In this document: in pieces, positions 22,754 through 35,164 of the stretch
Layout of the letters: each line of letters begins with the position of its first letter
Numbering within the stretch: position 1 is the stretch's first letter
Assembly: GCA_019096065.1 (NCBI GenBank)
Contig: JAGUCH010000006.1
Coordinates: 2,748,001-2,812,000 of the forward strand
Direction of reading: 5' to 3'
From: Paracyclopina nana
Lineage: Eukaryota > Arthropoda > Copepoda > Cyclopoida > Cyclopettidae
DNA length: 64,000 nucleotides
Program-made: the position numbers and the translations under genes
Notes under the pieces: model-generated
Told to the model about the DNA's origin: nothing
What the model saw: only the letters and a program-made list of their open reading frames with translations
Database searches by the model: none

Positions 22754-23762
22754 TTAAAGTTGGCTCCTTTTCAAATTCTCGATTTCATTCAACAAGCAAT
22801 GAATTGTATACTGGAGCAAGGTCAAGTCACGAGGCTTCATTAGGCGATGATTTCCCGTCTTGCGAAGGATCAAATCAGCATCAGTTGACAAAATTTGTTC
22901 AATGAATTGCTTAGATTTCTCCCATGGCACTTCTTCATCAACATAGCAATGAAGGATCTTCACTGGACATTGAATCTAAAGTAAAGTAAGAAGGCATTAA
23001 ACTGGTTATTCCCAGCTACCTTTGTTGATTACCGAGATTGGCTTTGACAAATCTAAGGCATACTTTTGGCCGCGAAGAAAAGATTCTTTAGTAAAATAGC
23101 CTTTTCCATAGGGAGTTTCAAAGCTCAAATACTCATTGCTGTTGAATTTTCTCAAAATTCTTCATCAAGCAATCCTCCTTCCAAAGATGCTTTGAGTTTA
23201 GTAAATCCAGACTCAATGCTTGGTCCTGTTAACATAAACATTAATACATGCAACAATTCAAAATTCAGTCTCGCAACCTATCCAAACCAAGCCTTTCACT
23301 GCCTCTGGTCTTGCTGCGGCTATGTAACCCGAAACTTGAGCTCCATTGCTTGAAGCAACAAGGACAACAGGGCCTTTTTCAGCCACTATATCCATCATAG
23401 CTTCTAAATCCTGTATCCAAACCTCGTTGGTGGCATTTTTCCTTTTGTACAATAAGTTAAATTTTGAGTATGTAGAATCACATTCAAAATAACCTGTCTA
23501 TTCCTGAGGACATTCCAGTGGAGGCTTGATCATATCTAATCGAGGCTCTGCCATGGTTTTTTGCATATTGCTCAACAGCTGCTGCCTTATGAATTTCCAT
23601 GGTTGACAGAAATCCTCCAACATAAATGAGGGTGGGAGATTTGCCCTCCAAATGCCTATAGGCAATGGTTCTGTCACTCAAATGAAGATACCTCACTGGA
23701 ACTGGCTCATGCTGAGCCAGTAGACTTGGTGTCAATTCTTGCAAAAGACTCGTCTCCATCAT
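22754..23762 (-). CDS. ABHD10-like alpha/beta hydrolase (palmitoyl thioesterase type)
   Basis: Exons: 23762-23494, 23441-23278, 23225-23033 and 22975-22754. The order of blocks follows human ABHD10: HLEGKSPTLIYVGGFLST, IRYDQASTGMSSG, a nucleophile elbow VLVASSNGAQ, IAAARPEAVKGLVWIG, KILHCYVDEEVPW (acid residue), DADLILRKTGNHRL (catalytic His) and a helical end. Family members remove acyl groups from proteins or acyl-glucuronides, usually in mitochondria; no clear targeting peptide is seen here. The elbow is A-x-S-x-G rather than G-x-S-x-G. One frame slip lies at an A4 run (23154-23157, plus strand), where GAAGAATTT is followed by a premature TGA while the next frame carries on the family text. 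The gene converges on SLC6 with about 200 bases between stops. Confidence 0.8.
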
Positions 23763-23770
23763 CAGAAAAG

Positions 23771-23800
23771 TTATCTTGAAAATCCTGAGATAAGCTTATC
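23771..23800. promoter_or_regulatory. Palindromic GATA pair upstream of the ABHD10-like gene
   Basis: GATAAGCTTATC (23789-23800) is a perfect palindrome of two GATA sites, about 27 bases before the ATG at 23762. A further TTATCT lies at 23771-23776. Confidence 0.45.
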
Positions 23801-23920
23801 AGTGTGGGCTCCTTTTACTATTTACAGTGAACTTGCCTTGGTGCGCTTATTGAAACAATTGTGGCAATTTTCGCGACAATTTTGCTTCTTCTAGCATTTC
23901 CTTAGGCATCAATTCAACAT

Positions 23921-24209
23921 TACCCAACCAGAAATTTTCCCAAGTTTTCTGAAAGTTATTGTAACGTGTTAGCACTCCTTCGTTTTACCCAGGTTGAGTT
24001 TATGTCGTTATGTAACATTAACTTCCATACCACCTATGTAAAAAAATTGGAAAAAATCGAAAGTGACAAGGAAAATGGGTGTTTTTGATTTTATCTAGGT
24101 GTCAATGCAGTTAATGTTACATAATGACTAAAACTCAATGTTGATAAAACGTATAAGTTTCACTGAGAGTTTTTTTGGTGTATGAGGGCTCAGAATTTCT
24201 GGTTGGGTA
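23921..24209. mobile_element. MITE-like element with long terminal inverted repeats, TA-flanked
   Basis: The outer arms CCCAACCAGAAATT (left) and AATTTCTGGTTGGG (right) are flanked by TA on both sides. A second inverted pair lies inside: TTATGTAACATTAACT on the left against AGTTAATGTTACATAATG on the right. There is no coding capacity. TA flanks suggest mobilisation by a Tc1/mariner-type transposase (inference). Confidence 0.65.
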
Positions 24210-27200
24210 GTGCTATAGTTTGACAAGTAACTATTTATTTATTTTTCAAGCAACTTTGTTCTTTTTATTGCAATTTTCACAACATTCTTTAGTAGCAGTT
24301 TTAGTTTTTAAATTCGTTGGATACAATTTCTGCTCTTCTTTTGGTAAAAAATAATTTATGCTCTTTTGGAGCAAATTCAGTTCTTTCTTGGTCATTTTGC
24401 CATTCAAAGAGCAACTGCAGCTAAACTGTTGATGTAGACTGCGATGGTGCCAAAAATAGGCGAGCCAATGTAATTATGGTTTTGACCCAATCGACTAATT
24501 AATCCTCAATGTTGTAAAATAACAAAGCGGAGTTTTTGTGCACATTATTCTTTCCGCACTGTGCGGTGAGTAATACGAAAAAACTCTCTTTCCTTAAAAA
24601 CACATTTGATTTTCCCATAAATTTGCCCCTAGTGTGCTTGATGATCGTCTTCTATTTGACTCGAGGCGAAGACAAGATTGATCTATCGAATTTCTATGTG
24701 AATAATTTCTCCAAATTAAAATGTATTAATATATTCTTCTTCGCTAAGGGTAAGAGAGGGAAAATAGAAAACGTTTGCTGACCTGTCAATCACTCATAAT
24801 GAGAGTAACTAGCTCAGATTTCACACACTTTTTGCTAACTCTAACAGTCATCGTATTTGAGTTGCATATCTGTCCCGAAATGAGCACGTCATTTGTTTAC
24901 AAACGGTATCAAATGTCAACAAACCACGTGGATGAGTTTTCATGAATGACTCAGCATTCTCTCTTCCCATGAGAGAGAGAGGGAAGGAGAAAATATTAGC
25001 ATTTTACATTAAATTAACCACCTGTAGTGAAAATGATCTGACTTTTCAAGTTTTCCTGTCTGAGCTGCACTGTGGGTAAATTGACCATTCAAACCATTCC
25101 GTGTAGTATCTGCAAATGCTTTTGACTCGGTTTCCTTTGGTTTCTTTCCTACGGTGCAAAATTGATGGTATTTTGTAAATGAACCAAACTTTGACATATG
25201 ACAACAACAAGGCAATATTTTTTACCCCTGCAGCTTTTTCATATAAATGGGTGCCATTATCAGAAAGTTTGTCAAATCCTCGGTCACAAATTGGTTTTTA
25301 TGGCTACTTTTAGGCTCAAAAAGCTTTTAAGGAATCGTGACTCAGACATATAAAGAGCAGATTCCCATAAAATTGCAAGTAGCATAAAAATATGTAATAA
25401 AAACTGCAAGGCTTGATAGACACTTGAGGACATCTTAGCAAAATGAATCATTTTGACGCAATTTTTATGCATCATAGGAGGTCCTCTGCATTTCCACAGT
25501 GGTTCAAAAGGCCCAAAAACGCCCACCAGATAATCTATATAAGTTTTTTCTGAATCATTGATACTCATGAGATTATGAAATTGGAATATTTCAATGAAGA
25601 TAAACTGTGTGCAAATTTCATGCAAATGGCATTCATTTATATTTAAATTTCAGAAGCTTTTTAAGAGTCGTGAGTGTAAATGTCACTCAGTGACAAAATT
25701 GTCCTCTCAGCTTGGCTCAAAATAGGTAGCACAAGTAGCTTAGTGACACTTTATTGACAAGCTAAAAGCACAACAATAAATTGTTAATTCTCACAATTTC
25801 AAAAATCACCAATAACAACAACAGCTATTTTGGTGAAAAGTATAAATATCAAAAAGTTTGCAAAGATTCCAAGGTGGTTTTATGATAGGGATCATCATTT
25901 TTCAAACAAAATGACAATTGACGAGGAAATGGCAGAAAATCCTGATAATTCCACCTGATTATGTCAACACTCTTTTTTCCCCTTTACCAGCTGCACTGGG
26001 CTACCACCATCCACCGTGAGTATTAATTCCCTCAAAAGCGTCTCTTTGTACCAAGAATGAGAGGAGTGGCATCTGATAAAGTTATCTTATTTTCAGAATG
26101 AATGCACTCTTGAGAGTGACCAGACATTCACAATAAAGTAATCTAGATTGACAAGTGGACAATAAAATGAATGTAGCTTATTTTCACACAATATTTTTAG
26201 GGCTGAAAATAACCAACCAACCATATTTCTCTTAAAGCTTTTCGTGGACATCAAACATTTTTGCACTTCTCCTCTTTTGACAATTATGTTAGTTCATTTC
26301 AGAAATCTTGTTAAGGTAATAAGTCTTTTAATCTTCCAATTGGGCTTTCAGTTTGCAGAACTGTCAATTTATGTGAAAAACTACTTTCTTAAAATGCGAC
26401 AAAATTCTCTTAACTTTTTGATGAACTTAACTTAATAACTCACGGAGAATTCATTTGTAGCTGAAGCTTAACAAAGTGTGGCCAGCGTCTTCATGGTTAT
26501 CATCACACTTTAATGGAGAAAAGTGGGCGTCACCTTTAAAGATTTCCTTTATATTCACTCAAGTTCCTCACCTTGCTTTGCATAGTACTTCACAGAGTAC
26601 ATCACAGTGTGATGATCTGCTGAAATAACTATTCTTAATAAAATGGGCTTTTGTTCTTACAGAATATAGTTTTTAAAAGTGGGCTTGAACTTATTTTTGG
26701 CAAAGTGCCCCTGTGTGCTTTGTCACAGTGAATTCAACTTTTGACCTCAGAGAGGTCCTGAAGAGTGAAAAGAGTTTCCGCCCCCGATTGCTAAGGAAAT
26801 TATGATCAATGCCAAGCTCCAAGGATGATGCAAATGAAGGCAGGCAATGCAACTCAAGTACATTGATTGCTGAGAGAAGAAGATTCATCCACAGCTGTGT
26901 TAGCTTAAGACTTTCAATAATTGTAGGCTCCTAAGAAATCCTGCATGAAACTGAAAACTACTCAAAAGCCTCTTAAAATGTGCCCAAAAATTGAAAGAGA
27001 AACATAAGAGAGGTAAAACAGCAAATTGAGATAAATCATGCTCAAAAAGTGTGCGTAACTCAACCATACCACTGACAATTTTTATCAATCTTTCTCAGAG
27101 CAAATTATACTTCTACCAATTGCTTCAATGCAAACTTGAAGAAGAGCCCAATTATGCTCGCAATCAACACTCGCATTTTGCCGCCAACAATTTGGAGTCC

Positions 27201-30199
27201 TGCACAAAAATTATTATTGAGTTGTTGGCATCATTTGAATGGTATGAAATTGGACAACGCCTAACTTAATAGCAATTGCAAACATTTCCTTATGGTAAAC
27301 AATTCTTCAGCTTTACTACACTTCTTTCGTTGAAGGCAAACTGAACAATTCATTTATTATTTTATCAGAGTGACCCATTTCACTTTGATGACTTTTCGAT
27401 ATCGATCTGATATCCACAAAGCGGCAACTGGGCAAAAAGGGGCTCCTTTTCATTGAACTCATGGCGAAGATTTGGCCCATCGTGCCAAGCTCAAAACATG
27501 CTGATGATCATGTTGAGCTCAATTTTTGCCTATCAGGCTCTACAATCGTCACATGTGTATACCATCTTATATCCATGAAAGAAGAAGCTATAGCGTATCT
27601 ACAGCACAGTGGGGTAAACTGGCAAAAAAACTCAGACAAAAAGCCATCGGTTTCAACCTATTTTCTTATTATTTTGATCCAAGTGCCAATGTATTTGAAA
27701 ATCAGGTTATAATTTGGGTGGACCAAATTAGAAATGGATAGTCTGCACAGTGTGCTCTTGATGCGCCAAAAACGTGCTCAAATTATGCAAAAATGCAGAG
27801 CATTGTTCCCAAACGGAGTTGACACGTCTCATTTCATGAAGGTCCCTGAGATCAAACTGACAAGGTATTCAAAATTCAAAGATGCGTAACTTTAATGTCC
27901 TGTTCATGTACGCCCAAAACTTCTTAGGCAAATGCACGAAAAACGCCATAAGGAAAGGAAGAAAATTGTCTTATGACACGTGCCAGCTGATACTAAGAAA
28001 ATCAGATCGACTTTAAGCCAACTTGAAAGTAAACAAATCTAATTTTGGCTATTAGGTGCTCCACATTTTAGTCCTTTTGAGCAATATCAGTAGTTAAATG
28101 TCACCATTTATAAAAGAAACGTGATCAAAGATTGTTTGTTTTGAAATATGCTGAAAGCCATGGGACAAAATAGCAAAAATTGCCATTAAAAATGCTGCTC
28201 GGCCCCAAGCTGAACTCGTAGAGTGGCAGTCAGCAACAGATTCACTTTTCCTTATGACAATTTTTTCCATACCTTAAGGCATTCTTAATACATGAACAGG
28301 GCATAAGAGGCCTTTAATGCACTATTCATCTACTACTACTACATAAGTTAACTTCGTGTGCACACCTCTATTTTTTCAGTTTTGTTAAGTGTTAGCAAAG
28401 TCTCATAAAAAACTTGATTAGAAAAAATTATAGAGTTTAAAAATAAATTTCGGTAAAATAAAAAATAGCGCCATATACTGCAATAGATGAACGGCTCTTG
28501 GTAATTCGAATCTTTTTCGCCTCAATAGCTCATAAAGTTGCGACAATTTCTACCCAAAAATGGCTACTGTTTTTTGTTGTTGATACTTCAATGGAAACCT
28601 GATCTTTCTGGGCTTGACCTACATAGATAGAATCTACATAGAACCAATTTTAAGCTATCTGGTAACTCTGCATGAATTGAATCTAGCAAAAAAATGGCTT
28701 CCTTGTCAGGTAAGGCCAAAAATGCTACAGCAATTTAACCTGTCATGAAATGTTGCCCCACGTTTCATCACTTTTGAAAAAGCATACATATTTTGTGACA
28801 AGTGCAGCATTCATACTATATGCTCACAATTCTGGAAGTTTTTTGCATGATTCACAACAATTCCTAACTAAAAACAATGATGATTTTGTTTCTTCCTTTT
28901 ATTTCTATTAAAGTAGTTGTATGCTAACGTAAAAATCAAGCCCCATTACTTTGCCTGTCATTGGATATCTTTTAGAATAACAAAGTATAAAAAACTAATA
29001 ACAAGCAAATTATGACAGTTTCTTTAATTTTATAATTTTTATAAGTGACAATTTTTAAGCTGCTGGATTCAGCTTTCTGCTGAATTCCTTTTCAGCGCGG
29101 CAAAAAAAGGGTTTGAACTATGCATCAGTCAACACGTAGAATTTTGGAAATTGCTGGTTTAACAAATCCTTGCTTTGCTCGCGACATTTCTGTTGCATTT
29201 TTTGCTGCTGCTGCTCCTTTTGAAGAACCCAATTATGGCAACATTTTTTGGCCCAAGGTGATGACTGAAAAAGTCATAAAAGAGTTTGTAACTGGCTTAA
29301 GCTAGCTATTTGTGCAGAAAAAACAAGCTCAACAAATTGCAACAGTTCCCTCTATGACAAGGGTTACTTTCTTAGTTCACTTGGGCACTTTGAACCATTG
29401 AAAGTCGCCTTAAAAGCGTGATATCTAGGCCTGAAAATCTCATGGTCACAGTGGGCTTTTGTGGAGTTTTGTCAAGGCTAAGTGTAAAGTGCACGACAAA
29501 AACTCAACGCCTTATTGAATACATCTACTAGATAAAAATTGAGTTGTCACAAACGCGCGTTGCAGTTGCCCATTTGGAAAATTTATCACTTCTTAGCTCA
29601 GGTCACGAAAAAGATGACAATCTTGTCTGTTTTTCCCTCTACGATCAGCTGCCATTTTTACTTGGCTCAACACCTTGCCATGAATCATTTTTTATGGCTT
29701 GACCATTTCATGCTAACTATTTTAAACTCATGAGCTTCATTGAATATTAAAAAGAAAACCTCAAATAAATCATTCCTTCACAACTCAATTTCAAGTCAAT
29801 TTGCTAAGTCAAGAATATTATTTGAATATTACATTTTTCACGTTATCATTTTTCAACTTTGCAGTAAACACGGGTTCAATATTTTCTCACCATTGTATTG
29901 CAAATTATTAAGGCTTGTAATTTTTAAAATGTATGATTTTTTTTCTAGGCATAAATATTTTGGTTGACAAATGGAATATGAAAAGTAGGCCAATAGCTGT
30001 TACTACTACACAACTCCTGTTTGAAATTCCCACACAAATTAAAGTTGAGGAAATGTCAAAATCTAGATGCATATCACAAGATTCATCTGAAATCTACCAA
30101 AGTTTCACCCACAAAAATTACCCAATTTGGCAAATTTCTCTCCAAAATTCTATTTTGAGGGCTTAGGGTCAACTCTGAAAGTTTCTAAGATCTTTGAAT
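24210..30199. other. Gene-poor stretch upstream of the Tret1-like gene
   Basis: About 6 kb of AT-rich DNA with no exon I can support. It holds dispersed inverted-repeat elements (27895-28304) and several copies of the 9-mer CACAGTGGG. A 25-base segment bounded by AG and GT near 25999-26023 is too weak to call an exon. Confidence 0.45.
27895..28304. mobile_element. Non-coding inverted-repeat element
   Basis: ATGTCCTGTTCATGTA near 27895-27910 is mirrored by TACATGAACAGGGCAT near 28289-28304, with weaker pairing further in. The right part (28150-28304) is about three-quarters similar by eye to 50911-51063 in the opposite orientation, so this is a dispersed family. No ORF is present. Confidence 0.5.
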
Positions 30200-30249
30200 T
30201 TTAAACCGGGATTTGCGCCGCATTTCGCCGCTCGCAAGTTTTCAGCTGT

Positions 30250-30367
30250 GCGGTAACTTTTCTGCATGCGCGCCAAACATTTCCGCCTTGGACTCCTCAG
30301 TAGTGTTGCAGCTTGAGTGAAGAATTGACCATTATTTTGGGTATTTCATCTGATTTCCCCTCTAAAG
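30250..30367 (+). promoter_or_regulatory. Putative noncoding first exon / promoter of the Tret1-like gene
   Basis: A CpG-richer patch (CGCCGCATTTCGCCGCTCG, ATGCGCGCC) is followed by a segment that ends CTAAAG|GTAAGC at 30367, a strong donor. The first coding exon of the transporter begins after an acceptor at 35152, so some upstream exon is required and this is the best candidate. Confidence 0.35.
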
Positions 30368-31569
30368 GTAAGCCAAAAAATGAATTCAAACTCCCCCCAA
30401 AAAGTGAAAAGTGAATTTCGTCACATTTTTCTGTATTTGGTCCAATATTGGAAAAATGTCAGCAGCCTTCGTGACACTTCAGGAAAATGTCGAAACTTGA
30501 TGGTTTTTTTTTCAACGCTCCTATGGGGCAAAATAATGGTCATTCAAAATTTGGGGTGAATCACACTGTACAATATTCAGCTATTTTAAATAGGCCCAAT
30601 TTTTGAACCAAGCATTTGTATAAATTACTTAGGTCTTTAATGTTAAAAATCTTTTTAAACAATGTGACTTATCTTTTTTTTAAAGTTCCCTTCACTAAAA
30701 TCAAACAACAAATAAAAGCTAGAATGGTAAAAAATAATTGCAAGCTAAGTAATGAGAAAAATATGTAATTTTGTAACAATTGAAAAGCACAAATTGGCGT
30801 AATTTTTTTAGCGAAAAATGCCAAGTGACCACCCGCCAAGTTGGCGGCCCTTATTATTCCTATTGTCATTTTTATTCCAGATATTCACACAGTGAGCAAA
30901 AAGGATATTCTTTCATATTACAACAAGCGCGGTACTTTTGATTACGTTTCTGCTGTTGACTCGATAATTGGCCAGAAATGACGCGAAAATTGATTGTCAA
31001 TGATTGACATTTCGTAGGGAAAAATACATTTCGACTCAGAAATATAGGTGAACTTATGTGCGTTTTTCGTCCATGACATGAAATCAATCATCCGATTACA
31101 TTTTGCCACTAAATTAACACCTCAGTTTTTGACCGTTGCGCGTGTCATCTGCTGAAAATTACAGAGCAAGTCACACGATCAATCAGCTACAGCAACATAA
31201 CATTATAAGCTGAAGAAGGTGCGAAAACAGCTGAACATTTTTAATTACCACCGCATGCACGGCTAGTTTCCGGGAATTTGAGTAAATTACTTTATAATTT
31301 CCAGCCTTGAGCATCAATTCAACTCCCCCGCAAAAATAATCATTTATGGGGTGTTGCTTTTTGACAGATGACATGCATAGATGCTCAGGCATTTTCAGAC
31401 AAACCATAGATTCCGAGATGTTCTATAAAAAACAGATTCTTTTCTCAAAGAAGCTTGAATAATCATAGGTACAATCACAGAAAAGTCTTCCTCGCGTTAA
31501 GTAGAAGTTTCACTGTTTAGCATCACTGTCCAGTATCAATCTCAAGTCTAAAAGCTAAGTTAAGTTTAG

Positions 31570-32145
31570 ACCTCACTCTCAAGTCTCACCTCAAGTTTCA
31601 CTCTAAAGTCTCACCTCAAGTCTCACTCTAAAGTCTCACCTCAAGTCTCCCTCTCAAGTCTCTCTCTCAAGTCTCACTCTCAAGTCTCACTCTCAAGTCT
31701 CACTCTCAAGTCTCACTCTCAAGTCTCACTTCAAGTCTAACTCTCAAGTCTCACTCTCAAGTCTCACTCTCAAGTCTCACTCTCAAGTCTCACTCTCAAG
31801 TCTCACTCTCAAGTCTCATTCTCAAGTCTCACTCTCAAGTCTCACTCTCAGGTCTCACTCTAGAGTCTCACTCTCAAGTCTCACTCTCAAGTCTCACTCT
31901 CAAGTCTCACTCTCAAGTCTCACTCTCAAGTCTCACTCTCAAGTCTCACTCTCAAGTCTCACTCTCAAGTCTCACTCTCAAGTCTCACTTCAGGTCTCAC
32001 CTCATGTCTCACTCTCAAGTCTCACTCTCAAGTCTCACTCTCAAGTCTTACTCTCAAGTCTCACTCTCAAGTCTTACTCAAAAGTCTCTCTGTCACTAAC
32101 ATCAAGTCTCACTAACATCAAGTCTCACTCTCAAATTTCTCTCGA
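31570..32145. repeat. 13-bp minisatellite, unit CTCAAGTCTCACT
   Basis: Roughly 570 bases of tandem CTCAAGTCTCACT units with scattered variants (CTCACCTCAAG, CTCTAAAGT, CTCATTCTCAAG). Edge units are more degenerate than the centre, as expected for a slippage or unequal-exchange array. One strand lacks G except in the AAGT step. It lies in the presumed intron or 5' region of the Tret1-like gene and has no open frame. Confidence 0.95.
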
Positions 32146-35100
32146 GTCCCACATTCCAGTGCAGTTTTCAGTTAGTTAGACCTTTCAAATGCTAAATACT
32201 AATCTAACAATTAGCATCCAATAAGGAAAACATGCTTATAGTTCGTGTTGGGAGAACCAGATTCAAATTATGTACCCCAGAATTACAGGTCAAGTTAGGG
32301 ATTTTTTGCTTTGCAATTGTGATTGAAATTCCTTGGAAGAAGTGCAAAGCAACAGAAAAGTAGGCCAGCTTTTTTAAGGCCTCCAGCCAAAATGGAGCAC
32401 ATTTTCAACACATCAAAGATATGTAATTACCAAGATGGAGCCATTTAGCATAAAATAGCGCCATCTTACACACTGGGCAAGGCAACACTATGCTTCCATT
32501 AGGCCTAGTGTGCTAGCTGTTTTGCATACCATATTGATGTTTACTTTGCGTGTTTCAAATTGCTCCATTTGAGCCTGAGATGATACACACTGGGCGAAAC
32601 GTGACGTAGGGCCGTTTTTCCCAGTGTGTTTAAGGCCTGGTTCACCTGCAATATTATGATCAAAATATCGAGCGATATTATGCTGATATTTGCAAATATG
32701 AGGTACTTCCAAAATCATTTTTCAGATTTTTTCTTCGGATTCGGTCTTTTGGTACCAAAAGCCATCCTACTACAGTATCTAAATTCTCAGTTTTTCAGTA
32801 TTTCGCTCCGATATTTTGACAAAATATCAGATATTATAAGCAGGTGAACCATGCCTAAATCTATCTTCCGGCAACAACACTTTTCTCTCTCAGTGCAAGA
32901 ATGAAATCTGTAATTATCTTATACATCACATATAATTAACCAGATGAGTTCATACTTCTCGAAGAAGTTGATTCTCCTAGGAATGGTTTCAAGTATCACA
33001 ATTTAGTTATCAAACTGATATCATACTGATATGTTATTATGAAAAAGGCTTTTTGTGCATTATCTTGGCAAATCAATGAGACCCAACTGAAAATCAGACC
33101 TTTTTTTGTTAAAGAGCAAGTCAAAATACAATAATAAGAGTCAAAACTTTCTGCCAAAGCTGATAGCAAAAAAATGCGAAAAATTCGATAGTTGCACAGT
33201 GGGCTATTTGATTGATTTAGACAACTCCAATTGTCTCTCTGCATGGAAAATATTTGGGTGAAATTTCCCCGCAACTTTTTGCACATAATTGTGCAATCTG
33301 AATATTAAGACTTCTTCCAGTTGCAAAATATGCTCATGAATTTTGCCCCTGCAATTTTCTTGTTTCATCTCAAGCCATGATTAATTTTTTACACACAATA
33401 TCCAAGCCATATTAAAATAATTTGTGGCTTCTGAGATTCCGCCAAAAAATAGAAGGCCACGTTTTAGGCATGCTTCTTTTTTCAACAAAAACAGTTTATT
33501 TGGGACTCCTAAATTCTAATGCTAGCTTAGTAGTTGCTCCGCTTCGCTCCAAAGAAGCATCCATCTTGACCAGATAATAAAAAGGCAAGAATTGCACATG
33601 AAAATCCCTGACATTGAACCTCTCCATTATTTATAGGGCAGCCACAGTGCTGCGGTTTGAAAAAGCTAAGGATGCAACTTTGGCACTTGAACTTCCTCTT
33701 TGGAATGATGAGCATTCTTCTCTTCTTTTATGTCATGAAAATTACAACAGCAGTAAAAAAATCTTGACACGAGTCGTTTTCTGTTAGATTTTGGAACTAA
33801 AAACAAAAACCAGTAAGTGATCAAGGCTCATTATTCTGATGCTCGAAAAAATTTTTGATTAAAATAATTGCATTATGTAACAGAACCTAAGACATGATTT
33901 TTAAAGATGCAATAAAAAGAAATAACCAGTTGAGTACAACATTCCTTGCCACTTGCTGTATAGTCAGCCATAAATGGTCTTTTTGCTGCTTTTACACTGA
34001 GAACAACAAATGAGTCAGATGTGATAAGATCTCACTAATGAAGGGATTCATTCATAGCTGCAGTAATGCAAAATATTCCAAGGCCCTTTTGGCTTTTGTT
34101 TGAAAATTCCCGTTGCAGTGAACTTGACCTCTTGTTGTAATTGTAAAACTTTGTTAATATGATAATTTTGGGCAGTAAACACGTGCCAGACTTATTGTCT
34201 TCTCCTTCTTTGGCATCCAAAGTCAATGCTAATGACGTAGACACTTTTCAATAAACTTGCCAAGCCAAACTAAAATCCCCTTGCGCACTGGTGTAAATAA
34301 CTTAACACGTGACATTTTGATGGAACTTATAACATCTTTTTTATTTTCAAACAATGATAAAAAATAATGAGGTTTTTAAAAATTGCCGTCTGTAGGTAAA
34401 ATCGCTTCAGATTCCAAAACTGAATTTTTTTAGGATAAATCACATTAACGCCAACTTTACATTTGAAGTAGTTGAGCATAACTTAGCCTAGGCATTCAAA
34501 CGAAGTCTGTTATTTCTCAATGCTCACCTCATAAAAGGAGCATTTTTTTCAAATTGGTCATGAAAATTGGTCAAAGTTCAGCTTCTTTTAGATACCACTC
34601 TAACCCGACTGACCATGAAAAAAGAACAGTTGCTTCCTTCATAGCAGTTTCAAAGCTGACTTTTTGGCTCATTTGTTGACTTTGAAATTGAGGACAAGCT
34701 CAGTACTTTTATTTGGATAAAAGGGGATATTATCAGCCAATTTAAATATGACATACAATGAGCCCTCTGTTTGCCCTAAGAAAATTTAAGATTTAGTGAA
34801 ACAACAACTTTTGCCCCAGGGGGTGGCACATAGAACTATGATTTTCATGCAAATTTTCCATGTGAAAAGATTCAATAATAATTATCAATCTTCCTTTGTG
34901 TCATGGAATGCCTTAAGTATTTTTAAAGCAAGCGCTCAAAAAGCCCCTCAATTTTACCTCAAAAAAAGCTTATTCAAGAAAAGGGTGGAGATCTTGTTTT
35001 TCCTGCAAAAGTAGACATTCCACCATTCAGAAAAAAAGAGAAAAGAGGTAATTTGGTGAAGCCAAAAGTGCAGAATTAATAATTTTGGAATGGAGTGGGA

Positions 35101-35152
35101 GTTTTGGAAATGTCAGGTCATCAATAATTAATTAAAACTTGTTCTATTGCAG
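32146..35152. other. Non-coding stretch, presumed first intron of the Tret1-like gene
   Basis: It holds one MITE-like element (32629-32859) and a 10-bp inverted pair ACACACTGGG/CCCAGTGTGT (32586-32629). No coding exon is supported. Confidence 0.4.
32629..32859. mobile_element. MITE-like foldback element
   Basis: Left end TTTAAGGCCTGGTTCACCTG and right end CAGGTGAACCATGCCTAAA are inverted copies. Pairing continues inward through CAAAATATCGAGCG (left) and its mirror (right) for about 50 bases. It is about 231 bp with no ORF. The target duplication is unclear. Confidence 0.65.
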
Positions 35153-35164
35153 ATGATGTAAAAG

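Noticed and set aside
25999-26023. 25-base exon candidate between AG and GTGAGT
   Set aside because: The splice sites are acceptable, but it has no start codon and no demonstrable link to a neighbouring gene.
31570-32145. Tandem array as a CRISPR
   Set aside because: Units are contiguous 13-mers with no unique spacers and the genome is eukaryotic; it is a minisatellite.
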